A DNA stretch of 6,995 bases, from NCBI GenBank assembly GCA_021812505.1, contig JAKANG010000072.1, positions 1-6,995 on the forward strand, written 5' to 3'. This DNA comes from Pseudomonadota bacterium (GTDB taxonomy: Bacteria > Pseudomonadota > Alphaproteobacteria > Rhizobiales > Beijerinckiaceae). Shown one piece after another: positions 1-6,553 of this stretch (position 1 is its first letter; each line of letters starts with the position of its first letter). The notes beneath the pieces are model-generated. The model had not been told where the DNA came from. It did no database searches and saw only the letters and a program-made list of their open reading frames with translations. The translations under genes were made by a program, and so were the position numbers.

Positions 1-1
1 T

Positions 2-1450
2 CGCGGCTGGCATTTCGGACGCCGGCCGGCGGTCCGCAGCGCCCGCGCCCGCGAGGTGCTGACCGAACTCGTTCCGGCCCTGCTCGAAGCGTTTTCGAAA
101 TCGGGCGACGCCGATTCCTGCATGGCTGCCCTCGACGCGGCTTTGGCCCGGATGCCGGCGGCGTCGGAACTGTTTTCGCTCCTGAAATCGAATGCGTCGA
201 TGCTCCAGCTTTTCGCCGATATTCTTGGCGGGGCGCCGCGTCTCGCCCAAGTGATCGCCCAATCGCCCCATGTGCTGGACGTCGCGATCGATCGGGGCGT
301 TGTCGCGGCGCCGATGCATGGCGCGGATTACGCCGGGCGCCTGGCCCATTTTCGCCATGCGGACCCCAGCCTCGAAGCCTTTCTCGACACCGCCCGCGTT
401 TTTGCGAACGAGGAGAATTTCATGATCGGCTTGCGGCTGTTCGCCGGGCTGATCGAGCCGGATCAGGCGGCGCGCGCCTATTCGGCGCTCGCGGAAACCA
501 TGATCGGCGCCTGCCTTGCCCGCGTCCAAACCGATTTCGCTGTCGAGCATGGGGCCGTTTCCGGCGGGCGTTGCGTCGTCCTCGGCTTCGGCAAGCTCGG
601 CTCGCGAGAAATGACCGCGACCTCCGATCTCGATCTGGTCCTGCTGTATGATTTTGATCCAGAGCGCGCGGAATCCGACGGAAACAGGCCACTTCACGCC
701 ACGCTCTATTACACTCGCCTCACCCAGCGCCTGATTGCGGCGCTCACCGCGCCGACACGGCGAGGCAAGTTGTTCGAAGTGGACATGCGGCTGCGCCCCT
801 CCGGCAACAAGGGGCCGGTGGCGACCCAGCTCGCGTCGTTCCGCGCCTATCAGGCCGGCGAGGCCGAAATCTGGGAACATATGGCGCTGACCCGGGCGCG
901 TCCGGTCGCCGGCGACGAAAGCCTCGCCGCCGAGACCGCAGCCCTGGTCAGCGCCACGCTTTGCCGCCGGCGCGATGCGCCCGAACTGGCGAAGGCGGTG
1001 CGCGACATGCGCGCGCTGGTCGCGAAAGAAAAGGGCGAGGACGACGGCTGGAACCTGAAACTGGCCTCGGGCGGCCTGCTCGACGTCGAATTCATCGCGC
1101 AATATCTCGTATTGGCTCATGGCGGCGAGGCGCCGTCGCTGCGCAGCACTGCCACCGCGGAAATCCTGGCAGCGGCCGCGAAGGCCGGCTTCCTTGATGC
1201 GGATGCCGCCGAAACGCTGCTCAAGGCGCTGGCGCTTTACTCCAACGTCACCCAATGGCTGCGGCTGGCGCTCGAGGAAGGCGCCAACCCGCGCGAGGCC
1301 GCCGACGGCGTCAAACGCCGGATCGCCGTCGCCACCGGCCTGCCGGATTTCGCCTTCCTGGAGCGCGAGCTGGCGGCGACGCGGAAGGCGGTGCGGAAAA
1401 TCTTCACGCGCCTCATGGCGCGTGAGGAGAAGGCAAATAGCTCGGCCTGA
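2..1450 (+). CDS. glnE: Bifunctional glutamine synthetase adenylyltransferase/deadenylase, C-terminal half (5' end outside window)
   Basis: GlnE attaches AMP to, and removes it from, glutamine synthetase in the cytoplasm, tuning nitrogen assimilation in response to PII and glutamine. The reading frame is open from the first complete codon (position 2, starting RGWHFGRRPAVRSAR) with no start context, so the gene begins upstream; 482 residues are visible of a family length near 950-1000. The visible part holds the end of the linker and the second nucleotidyltransferase domain. At about 584-655 it reads GFGKLGSRE followed by SDLDLVLLYDFD, the G-x-G...S-D-x-D metal and nucleotide-binding signature. 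At about 779-805 comes EVDMRLRPSGNKG, then AEIWEHMALTRARPV. The helical C-terminal tail (WLRLALEEGANPREAADG...) is intact and ends in TGA. By analogy with E. coli, this C-terminal domain performs adenylylation, while the deadenylylation domain lies outside the window. No frameshift is seen. The identification is secure. Confidence 0.96.
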   Translation, partial: RGWHFGRRPAVRSARAREVLTELVPALLEAFSKSGDADSCMAALDAALARMPAASELFSLLKSNASMLQLFADILGGAPRLAQVIAQSPHVLDVAIDRGVVAAPMHGADYAGRLAHFRHADPSLEAFLDTARVFANEENFMIGLRLFAGLIEPDQAARAYSALAETMIGACLARVQTDFAVEHGAVSGGRCVVLGFGKLGSREMTATSDLDLVLLYDFDPERAESDGNRPLHATLYYTRLTQRLIAALTAPTRRGKLFEVDMRLRPSGNKGPVATQLASFRAYQAGEAEIWEHMALTRARPVAGDESLAAETAALVSATLCRRRDAPELAKAVRDMRALVAKEKGEDDGWNLKLASGGLLDVEFIAQYLVLAHGGEAPSLRSTATAEILAAAAKAGFLDADAAETLLKALALYSNVTQWLRLALEEGANPREAADGVKRRIAVATGLPDFAFLERELAATRKAVRKIFTRLMAREEKANSSA

Positions 1451-1452
1451 AA

Positions 1453-1479
1453 CGCGCCGCCGCCATCGGCGGCGGCGCG
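1453..1479. terminator. Perfect GC hairpin between convergent genes, probable bidirectional terminator
   Basis: The arms CGCGCCGCCGCC (1453-1464) and GGCGGCGGCGCG (1468-1479) pair perfectly over 12 bp around a 3-nt ATC loop. The structure starts 2 nt after the glnE stop and lies 7 nt beyond the stop of the convergent transporter gene, so it can serve transcripts from both sides. Neither side is followed by a clear U-run, so it is not a textbook intrinsic terminator. It could work with Rho or only protect 3' ends. Confidence 0.6.
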
Positions 1480-1486
1480 CGGCGCT

Positions 1487-3127
1487 TCACCCTTTGGTCA
1501 GCGCGAGCATGGCGATGCGGATGAGGACGAGGCCTCCGGCCAGAACAAGGTAAAGCCGGAGGACGACCATCCAGCTTCGGGCCGAAAAGGACAGCCGGGC
1601 CGGCGGGAGTTGATCGAGAGGCGGCATCCGCCAGTTGGCGCGCTGCTCGCGTCCGACGACCGGGCGCGCGCCCTCCGTCTTCCTCGAGCCGGCGAAGAAA
1701 ACCGGCAGGGCAGCAAGCGTCGCGAGCGCGGCGCCTCCCGCCAGGATCGAGAGGATGACCTTCTCATCGGTCGATTCCGGAAACAGCACCGACGCCGTCA
1801 GGATGATAGACAGGATCACCAGCGCGGCGATGACCAGGCCGGTGAACAGGTTCAGCCCGCGTCCGTTGACCCATGGGCCGAGCACGTCCTTGTCGTTGCA
1901 CAACAGCAGCAGGAAGACTGTCGCGCTCGGCAGCAGGACGCCGGCGAGAGTCTGCACGGCGTTGGTGAGGAGGCCGAGCGGCGCGCCGGGCGTGAGCACG
2001 AGTCCGGCGGCGACGACGATCAGGCCGCAATAGACCAGGTAGAAGGCCTTGGCGTCCGAAGGCTTGCGGTGCAGCGAGTGCTTCAGGGACAGGACGTCGC
2101 CGATGGCGTAGGCGGTCGACAGCGACACCGCCGAAGCGCCGATGATCGAAGCGTCGATCAGGGCGAGGGCGAACATGATTCCCGCCACGCGGCCGGCATG
2201 TTTCTCCAGCCCCGCGGCGACCGCGCCGGCGTCGGTGAAACCGCCGAACTCCGGGCGGCCCGCGAAGACGGCGGCGGTGAAGGCCATCATCGCCGCGGCG
2301 CCGAGGACGACCAGCACGATTCCGAGCCACAGATCGGCCTTTTCATAGGCCATGAAACGCGGCGTGATCCGCTTGTCGATGACATAGCTCTGCTGGAAGA
2401 ACAGCTGCCAGGGAGCGATGGTCGTGCCGACGATGGCGATGATCAGCAGCATGACGTCGCTGAGCTTGGCCCCCTGCGGCAGCTGCGGCGTCACCATGTC
2501 GCGCGCGACCTGGCCGAGCGGCGGATGGGCCATCAGGAACACCGGGATGAGCAGCAGGCTTCCGAACACGAGAGCCATGGAGAAGCGCTCGAAACGACGA
2601 AAGCTTCCGGTGCTCGCGGCGGCCATGATGACGACGGCGGCCAAAGCCACGCCCAGTTGTTTCGAAACGCCGAGATAATCGAGCGCCAGCGCGACGCCGA
2701 TGAATTCGGTGACGATCGTGAGGCCATTGAGCAGGAAGAGGTCGATCACCGAGAAGGCGCCCCAGAACTTGCCGAAACGCTCGAGGATCAGGCGAGCGTG
2801 GCCGACGCCGGTGACGACGCCGAGGCGCAGGACCATTTCCTGGTTCACGTAGAGCACCGGCACGAGCAGCAGCAGCGTCCACAAGAGGCTCGTGCCGTAA
2901 TTCTGCCCGGCCTGGGTGTAGGTGCCGAAGGCGCCGGCGTCATTGTCGCCGACCATGACGATCAGGCCGGGGCCGAGAATGGCCAGCAGCGTCGTGAGGC
3001 GGTGTTTCCAGTTCGTGCGGGGGCCGTGATCGTCGTGAAGAATGACGCCGAAGGCGCCGTGGATGTGGCCGATATGCGCTTCATCCAGCACGGCGGCGCG
3101 CGCGTCGGGATTGGTGTGGACGGTCAT
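1487..3127 (-). CDS. Divergent Nramp-superfamily metal ion transporter
   Basis: This 546-aa integral membrane protein should move metal ions across the inner membrane, probably coupled to protons as in other Nramp proteins. TM1 begins at LLAILGPGL (47-55), a hallmark of the family, followed by GDNDAGAFGTYTQAG (60-74). Aligned on QAG, the canonical metal-binding DPGN becomes D63-A-G-A66, losing the asparagine. In TM6 the canonical G-A-T-V-M-P-H-N becomes GTTIAPWQ (234-241), so the metal-contacting methionine is alanine and the histidine is tryptophan. The protein is longer than typical MntH (about 410-450 aa). It has a 40-residue histidine-rich cytoplasmic N-terminus, a hydrophilic segment at 481-515 and an extra C-terminal hydrophobic helix at about 519-543. 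The start at 3127 is well supported by AGGAG 6 nt upstream. It is the last gene of a minus-strand cluster with one or two small genes. The superfamily call is secure; the substrate (Mn, Fe, Mg or other) is not. An mntH name would overstate the evidence. Confidence 0.92.
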   Translation of the reverse strand: MTVHTNPDARAAVLDEAHIGHIHGAFGVILHDDHGPRTNWKHRLTTLLAILGPGLIVMVGDNDAGAFGTYTQAGQNYGTSLLWTLLLLVPVLYVNQEMVLRLGVVTGVGHARLILERFGKFWGAFSVIDLFLLNGLTIVTEFIGVALALDYLGVSKQLGVALAAVVIMAAASTGSFRRFERFSMALVFGSLLLIPVFLMAHPPLGQVARDMVTPQLPQGAKLSDVMLLIIAIVGTTIAPWQLFFQQSYVIDKRITPRFMAYEKADLWLGIVLVVLGAAAMMAFTAAVFAGRPEFGGFTDAGAVAAGLEKHAGRVAGIMFALALIDASIIGASAVSLSTAYAIGDVLSLKHSLHRKPSDAKAFYLVYCGLIVVAAGLVLTPGAPLGLLTNAVQTLAGVLLPSATVFLLLLCNDKDVLGPWVNGRGLNLFTGLVIAALVILSIILTASVLFPESTDEKVILSILAGGAALATLAALPVFFAGSRKTEGARPVVGREQRANWRMPPLDQLPPARLSFSARSWMVVLRLYLVLAGGLVLIRIAMLALTKG

Positions 3128-3133
3128 TTGCTT

Positions 3134-3138
3134 CTCCT
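3134..3138 (-). promoter_or_regulatory. Ribosome binding site of the Nramp-like gene
   Basis: On the minus strand AGGAG lies 6 nt before the ATG at 3127 (AGGAG-AAGCAA-ATG). This fixes the transporter start and makes the histidine-rich N-terminus a translated part of the protein. Confidence 0.75.
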
Positions 3139-3150
3139 GGCCCCGCGGCG

Positions 3151-3167
3151 TCCGGCGCGGCGCCGGG
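3151..3167 (-). promoter_or_regulatory. Leader hairpin just upstream of the Nramp-like gene
   Basis: CCGGCG (3152-3157) and CGCCGG (3161-3166) form a 6-bp stem with a 3-nt loop, extendable by a T/G wobble at 3151/3167. It sits about 13 nt upstream of the transporter's AGGAG and just past the stop of the putative 40-aa frame. It may modulate translation or RNA stability. In a sequence this GC-rich such a stem can also arise by chance, and it does not resemble the yybP-ykoY manganese riboswitch as far as I can judge by eye. Confidence 0.3.
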
Positions 3168-3172
3168 AGCCG

Positions 3173-3295
3173 TCACCAGCTCCGGATCGCCAAGCCCGCC
3201 GAACACGCGGGGAATTGAGTCTGGTCTTCTGTCGAAAGGGGGCCCGCGGACACGTCGAAATCGAGCGCCGCGGGGCTACTAGGGCCGTCTTTCAA
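3173..3295 (-). CDS. Possible small protein, 40 aa, TTG start (unrecognised)
   Basis: A short reading frame starts with TTG at 3295 and ends with TGA at 3173-3175. It encodes an acidic, soluble-looking 40-residue peptide beginning (M)KDGPSSPAALDFDVSAGPL and ending GLAIRSW. Its main support is an AGGAG (3303-3307) exactly 7 nt before the TTG, and its place between two genes on the same strand: 18 nt after the stop of the 69-aa gene and 45 nt before the transporter. Third-position G/C is about 70%, lower than in the neighbouring genes, and I recognise no domain, signal peptide or membrane segment. The alternative is an untranslated spacer containing a chance AGGAG, so this is a candidate only. 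Confidence 0.35.
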   Translation of the reverse strand: MKDGPSSPAALDFDVSAGPLSTEDQTQFPACSAGLAIRSW

Positions 3296-3302
3296 AGCGG
3301 GT

Positions 3303-3307
3303 CTCCT
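3303..3307 (-). promoter_or_regulatory. Possible ribosome binding site for the 40-aa TTG frame
   Basis: Minus-strand AAAAGGAGACCC lies just after the stop of the 69-aa gene. The AGGAG core is 7 nt from TTG at 3295. No other start codon follows it at a useful distance, which is the reason the 40-aa frame is proposed. Confidence 0.4.
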
Positions 3308-3313
3308 TTTGGT

Positions 3314-3523
3314 TCACGCCGCGCGCCGAATGGATATTCGGCCGGATTCGTCGAGTTGGACGACGTCAGGTCCGACCGTGGCGGATGCGGAAATCCAGAC
3401 GGCGCCCAGGCGCCCGGTCGCCGGGTCCCTGACCCAGCGGCAGGTCAACGGGCTGCGCGCCACCGAACGATGGTTGCGGGGGGTGGGGACGTTCGTCCCC
3501 CGGTGTTTGAACTTGATGATCAT
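3314..3523 (-). CDS. Small conserved-looking hypothetical protein, 69 aa
   Basis: The function is not recognised. The gene is supported by a near-perfect Shine-Dalgarno (GGAGG, 6 nt before the ATG at 3523), a closed frame to TGA, and about 83% G/C at third codon positions, matching the large genes nearby. The protein starts MIIKFKHRGTNVPTP, has a central segment LTCRWVRDPATGRLGAVW (about 26-43) and ends DESGRISIRRAA. There is no signal peptide or membrane helix, and one cysteine. The central pattern L-x-C-x-W-x-x-DP-x-TG-x-L-x-x-x-W recalls, from memory only, short proteins of unknown function in proteobacteria. It reads in the same direction as the Nramp-like transporter, 186 nt upstream of it, with no obvious terminator between, so co-transcription is plausible. 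A role linked to the transporter is inference. Confidence 0.72.
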   Translation of the reverse strand: MIIKFKHRGTNVPTPRNHRSVARSPLTCRWVRDPATGRLGAVWISASATVGPDVVQLDESGRISIRRAA

Positions 3524-3526
3524 GGC

Positions 3527-3534
3527 TCACCTCC
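3527..3534 (-). promoter_or_regulatory. Strong ribosome binding site of the 69-aa gene
   Basis: The minus strand reads GGAGGTGA-GCC-ATG, an almost complete complement of the 16S rRNA 3' end. It decides the start at 3523 and is the main argument that this small frame is translated. Confidence 0.8.
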
Positions 3535-3716
3535 GGCCCGCAGGCCTCATGGTGAGCGACATATAGCCCTCAGACGGGCTTCATATCCCTCACGCGGTCG
3601 GCGCCGCGAGCTTTCTGCAATGTGACGGCGCCACTTGCCCGAATAACTCCGGGGTCATGCCGCCTGAGGGGATACTGCCCATATGTCCTTGACTGGGGTT
3701 GGGAAACGGCGCGCGT

Positions 3717-3759
3717 CATGCGCCCGCATGTGTTCCGAATGCGCCTCGCCTTTCGCATT
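3717..3759. repeat. Two nested ATGCG/CGCAT dyads, operator-like
   Basis: CATGCG (3717-3722) and CGCATG (3725-3730) form a 6-bp inverted repeat with a 2-nt spacer. It is followed by AATGCG (3738-3743) and CGCATT (3754-3759) with a 10-nt spacer. The half-site ATGCG thus occurs four times in alternating orientation within 43 bp, 170-215 bp upstream of the mutase start. This could be a transcription-factor site. It is not the TTTGCAAA-type motif described for the PccR propionyl-CoA regulator. Confidence 0.35.
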
Positions 3760-3791
3760 GTCAAGTTCAAAATGCCCGGCCGGCCTGGCTT

Positions 3792-3811
3792 GTCGCGCGG
3801 CGCCGCGCGAC
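3792..3811. repeat. Perfect 20-bp palindrome upstream of the mutase operon
   Basis: GTCGCGCGGC (3792-3801) is followed at once by its exact reverse complement GCCGCGCGAC (3802-3811). It lies about 120 bp before the mutase start, in a non-coding region. As DNA it could be a dimeric regulator's operator; as RNA it would fold into a strong stem but lacks a T-run for intrinsic termination. G/C bias raises the chance rate, but a gapless 10-bp arm match remains notable. Confidence 0.5.
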
Positions 3812-3886
3812 CCTGACGCGCCCCCTGACGGATGGACTATGGCGCCGCAATATTGACCGGCGTATAAGTTCACGAAGACCTTTTTA

Positions 3887-3901
3887 CGCCCTTTCAGGGC
3901 G
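3887..3901 (+). promoter_or_regulatory. Short hairpin in the mutase leader
   Basis: CGCCCT (3887-3892) and AGGGCG (3896-3901) pair around a TTC loop, directly after a TTTTTA stretch and 28 nt before the chosen mutase start. A T-run before rather than after the stem argues against a plus-strand terminator. On the minus strand the stem is followed by A-rich sequence, so it is not a terminator there either. A 5'-UTR structure is the simplest reading. Confidence 0.3.
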
Positions 3902-3929
3902 CGCTGCTGTTTGGATGATGGAAAAGCGA

Positions 3930-6089
3930 ATGAGCCGCATTCCCGATTTCTCGAATCTCGCCCTCGACACGGATCAGAGCGCCGCGGCGCCGGCCTTCGC
4001 CGCCGAGCCCTGGCTGACCCCGGAGGGCGTCGAGGTGAAAAGCGTTTACGGCCCCGAAGACGTCCAAGGTCTTCCGGCGGTCGATTCCTACCCCGGCGTG
4101 GCGCCTTTCCTGCGCGGTCCTTACCCCACCATGTATGTCAACCAGCCCTGGACGGTGCGGCAATATGCCGGCTTCTCCACCGCCGAGGATTCCAACGCCT
4201 TTTACCGCCGCAATCTCGCAGCGGGCCAGAAGGGCCTTTCGGTCGCCTTCGACCTCGCCACCCATCGCGGCTACGATTCCGATCATCCGCGCGTCGCCGG
4301 CGATGTCGGCATGGCGGGCGTCGCCATCGATTCCATCTATGACATGCGAACGCTCTTTTCCGGCATTCCGCTCGACCAGATGTCGGTGTCGATGACCATG
4401 AACGGCGCGGTGCTTCCGGTGCTCGCGCTCTATATCGTCGCGGCGGAAGAGCAGGGCGTGCCGGCCGAAAAGCTCTCCGGCACGATCCAGAACGACATTC
4501 TGAAAGAATTCATGGTGCGGAACACCTATATCTATCCGCCCAAGGATTCGATGCGCATCATCTCGGATATTTTTGCCTATACTTCGCAACATATGCCGAA
4601 ATTCAACTCGATCTCGATCTCCGGCTACCACATGCAGGAGGCGGGGGCGACGCAGGATCTCGAGCTCGCCTATACGCTGGCCGACGGCGTCGAATATATC
4701 CGCGCCGGCGTCAACGCCGGCCTGACGGTGGATCAGTTCGCGCCGCGCCTGTCATTCTTCTGGGCGATCGGCATGAATTTCTTCATGGAGGTGGCCAAGC
4801 TGCGCGCCGCGCGCCTGATCTGGGCCAATCTCGTGAAGCAGTTCAATCCGAAATCGGAAAAGAGCCTGCCTTTGCGCACGCACAGCCAGACCTCCGGCTG
4901 GTCGCTGACCGCTCAGGACGTCTTCAACAATGTCATCCGCACCCAGATCGAGGCCATGGCGGCGACGCAGGGGCACACCCAGTCGCTGCACACCAATGCG
5001 CTCGACGAGGCGCTGGCGCTGCCGACCGATTTTTCCGCGCGCATCGCCCGCAATACCCAGCTCTTCCTGCAGCAGGAATCGGGGACGACCCGGATCATCG
5101 ATCCCTGGGGCGGCTCCTATTATGTCGAGAAACTGACCGCCGAACTGACCCAGAAGGCTTGGGTCCATATTCAGGAGGTCGAGGCGCTCGGCGGCATGGC
5201 CAAGGCCATCGACGCCGGCATTCCGAAACTGCGCATCGAGGAGGCGGCGGCCAAGACGCAGGCGCGCATCGATTCCGGCAAGCAGGCGGTGATCGGGGTC
5301 AACAAGTTCCGCCCCGAAAACGAAAAGCCGATCGATGTGCTCAAGGTCGAGAACGCCGCGGTGCGCGCCCAGCAGATCGAAAAGCTGAAGCGGCTGCGCG
5401 CCGAGCGCAACGAGGCCGAGACTCAAGGAGCGCTCGACGCTTTGACCGAGGGCGCGAAGAGCGGCGCCAATCTTTTGGCCTTGGCGATCGAAGCCGCGCG
5501 GAAAAAGGCGACGGTCGGCGAGATCTCCTTCGCGCTCGAGAAGGTGTTCGGACGCCATCGCGCCGAGATCAAGAGCATTTCCGGTGTTTACAAGCGGGAG
5601 GCCGGCGTGAATTCCACCGCCATCGCGTCAGTGCAGCGCCAGGTCGAGGCCTTCGTCGAGAACGACGGCCGCCGGCCGCGCATCCTCGTCGCCAAGGTCG
5701 GCCAGGACGGCCATGATCGCGGCCAGAAGGTCATCGCCTCGGCCTTCGCCGATCTCGGTTTCGACGTTGACATCGGCCCGCTCTTCGCCACGCCGGAGGA
5801 GGCCGCGCGTCAGGCGGTCGAGAACGACGTTCATATCGTCGGCATTTCCTCGCTCGCGGCCGGCCATCTGACCCTTGTGCCCGAATTGCGCGCCGCGCTG
5901 GAGAAGGAAGGCCGCCCGGATATCATGATCGTGGTCGGGGGCGTCATTCCGCCGCAGGACTTCGACGCGCTCACCAAGGCGGGCGCCTCCGCGATCTTCC
6001 CGCCCGGCACCGTGATCGCCGAAGCCGCCGGCAAGCTGATCGACGAACTGAACCAGCGCCTCGGCTATTCCAAAGCCGCCGCGGAATGA
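3930..6089 (+). CDS. scpA: Methylmalonyl-CoA mutase, B12-dependent, catalytic chain
   Basis: The enzyme interconverts (R)-methylmalonyl-CoA and succinyl-CoA in the cytoplasm with adenosylcobalamin, feeding propionate-level carbon into the TCA cycle. The 719-aa chain contains a TIM-barrel substrate domain (about 25-555) and a C-terminal cobalamin domain (about 580-715). By alignment from memory with the Propionibacterium enzyme, Y79, R197 and H234 match its active-site Y89, R207 and H244. K589, D593 and H595 in [10 protein letters not shown] match K604, D608 and the cobalt-ligating H610, and SSLAAGH and VVGGVIP complete the B12 fold. The conserved Y79 favours methylmalonyl- over isobutyryl-CoA mutase. 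Residues N71-Q72 (YVNQPWT) replace the Phe-Arg found near CoA in the Propionibacterium and human enzymes. ATG at 3930 (MSRIPDF) was chosen because GGAAAA precedes it and family members often start so. ATGs at 3915 and 3918 are alternatives adding four or five residues. It overlaps the next gene by 4 nt. No second subunit or MeaB chaperone gene is adjacent within view. Confidence 0.96.
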   Translation: MSRIPDFSNLALDTDQSAAAPAFAAEPWLTPEGVEVKSVYGPEDVQGLPAVDSYPGVAPFLRGPYPTMYVNQPWTVRQYAGFSTAEDSNAFYRRNLAAGQKGLSVAFDLATHRGYDSDHPRVAGDVGMAGVAIDSIYDMRTLFSGIPLDQMSVSMTMNGAVLPVLALYIVAAEEQGVPAEKLSGTIQNDILKEFMVRNTYIYPPKDSMRIISDIFAYTSQHMPKFNSISISGYHMQEAGATQDLELAYTLADGVEYIRAGVNAGLTVDQFAPRLSFFWAIGMNFFMEVAKLRAARLIWANLVKQFNPKSEKSLPLRTHSQTSGWSLTAQDVFNNVIRTQIEAMAATQGHTQSLHTNALDEALALPTDFSARIARNTQLFLQQESGTTRIIDPWGGSYYVEKLTAELTQKAWVHIQEVEALGGMAKAIDAGIPKLRIEEAAAKTQARIDSGKQAVIGVNKFRPENEKPIDVLKVENAAVRAQQIEKLKRLRAERNEAETQGALDALTEGAKSGANLLALAIEAARKKATVGEISFALEKVFGRHRAEIKSISGVYKREAGVNSTAIASVQRQVEAFVENDGRRPRILVAKVGQDGHDRGQKVIASAFADLGFDVDIGPLFATPEEAARQAVENDVHIVGISSLAAGHLTLVPELRAALEKEGRPDIMIVVGGVIPPQDFDALTKAGASAIFPPGTVIAEAAGKLIDELNQRLGYSKAAAE

Positions 6090-6553
6090 CCGAAACCCAG
6101 GCTCCGGTCGGCGCGGGCGACGGTTTTGTCGTCGCCCTCGAAGATCCGCCAAACGAGACCACGCAGATCATCCTGCTGAGCGGTCTCGCCAGCTTTAACG
6201 AATCCTGCATCGGTCCCGATCCCGTGCGCGATCCGCGCAATCATGTCTGCTTCGTGGCGCGCGACGCGGAAGGGAGGGTGCGCGGGGGCCTGCAGGGCGT
6301 GATCGTCGGGGCCTGGCTGGCGATGGACCTCGTCTGGGTCGAAGAAGCCTTCCGCCACAACGGGCTCGGCTCGCGCCTTCTTGACGGGGCCGAGGCGGAA
6401 GGGCGCCGTCGCGGCTGCAAATGGGCCATTCTCGCAACATTTGATTATCAGGCCCCAGGCTTTTATACACGCCGGGGCTATGTCGAATATGCGCGGATGG
6501 AAGATTTTCCCTGGGGCTCGACGCGATACCAATTAAGAAAGACGCTTGGGTGA
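6086..6553 (+). CDS. GNAT-family N-acetyltransferase
   Basis: This complete 155-aa soluble protein should transfer an acetyl (or other acyl) group from CoA to an amine; the acceptor is unknown. The strand-4/helix-3 acetyl-CoA site reads [32 protein letters not shown] (79-110), with the pyrophosphate-loop pattern R90-x-x-G93-x-G95. Motif B follows as [18 protein letters not shown] (117-134), where Y127 occupies the usual position of the general-acid tyrosine. The tail [15 protein letters not shown] is typical of a broad, mostly uncharacterised GNAT subgroup. The ATG at 6086 overlaps the mutase stop as ATGA and has no strong ribosome site of its own, pointing to translational coupling. Its own stop overlaps the next start. 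Its operon position suggests a link to acyl-CoA metabolism or protein acylation, but the sequence does not show this. Family call secure, substrate open. Confidence 0.9.
   Translation: MTETQAPVGAGDGFVVALEDPPNETTQIILLSGLASFNESCIGPDPVRDPRNHVCFVARDAEGRVRGGLQGVIVGAWLAMDLVWVEEAFRHNGLGSRLLDGAEAEGRRRGCKWAILATFDYQAPGFYTRRGYVEYARMEDFPWGSTRYQLRKTLG

Larger units (their letters stand above)
3524..3929. other. Divergent intergenic region between the 69-aa gene and the mutase operon
   Basis: These roughly 400 bp separate two divergent units and should contain both promoters. I see no tRNA and no convincing protein gene. Open frames crossing it on either strand have weaker third-position G/C and no recognisable product. 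Possible signals are a minus-strand TTGACA (3759-3764) without a good -10 partner, and plus-strand TTGACC (3853-3858) and TATAAG (3863-3868) that overlap too closely to form one promoter. There is also an imperfect direct repeat, CATATAGCCCTCA (3560-3572) and CATATCCCTCA (3582-3592), 37-69 nt upstream of the 69-aa gene. The palindrome and dyads are listed separately. A small RNA cannot be excluded by eye. Confidence 0.6.

Noticed and set aside
3128..3313. yybP-ykoY manganese riboswitch or an obvious Mur/MntR box upstream of the Nramp-like gene
   Set aside because: I found no recognisable conserved core or dyad by eye. A covariance-model search would be needed to exclude it fully.
3485..3500. 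GGGGAC/GTCCCC hairpin with a 4-nt loop
   Set aside because: It lies inside codons of the 69-aa gene near its start. It may be only a by-product of GC-rich codons, with no flanking signal suggesting a terminator or switch.
1610..3625. Very long plus-strand open frame opposite the transporter gene
   Set aside because: Its translation is full of Arg, Glu, Asp, Gln and His runs, typical of the antisense of a hydrophobic membrane protein in GC-rich DNA. The minus-strand product is a clear Nramp-family protein.
3622..3642. Possible sigma-54 promoter on the minus strand (TGGCGCC...TTGCAG)
   Set aside because: The GG and GC elements are about 12 nt apart instead of the required 10, so it does not fit the -24/-12 consensus.
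3570..3770. Minus-strand 66-codon frame in the intergenic region
   Set aside because: No ribosome site, weak codon bias, and it overlaps the frame above in another phase; most likely a chance open frame.
3655..3873. Minus-strand 72-codon frame with a GTG start and AAAAAGG upstream, ending [19 protein letters not shown]...
   Set aside because: Third-position G/C is only about 60%, well below real genes here. It overlaps the mutase promoter region and the 20-bp palindrome, and no family is recognised. Amino-acid composition alone is not enough to call it.
3894..4631. Minus-strand frame opposite the mutase
   Set aside because: It is the antisense shadow of a highly conserved mutase sequence and has no recognisable product.
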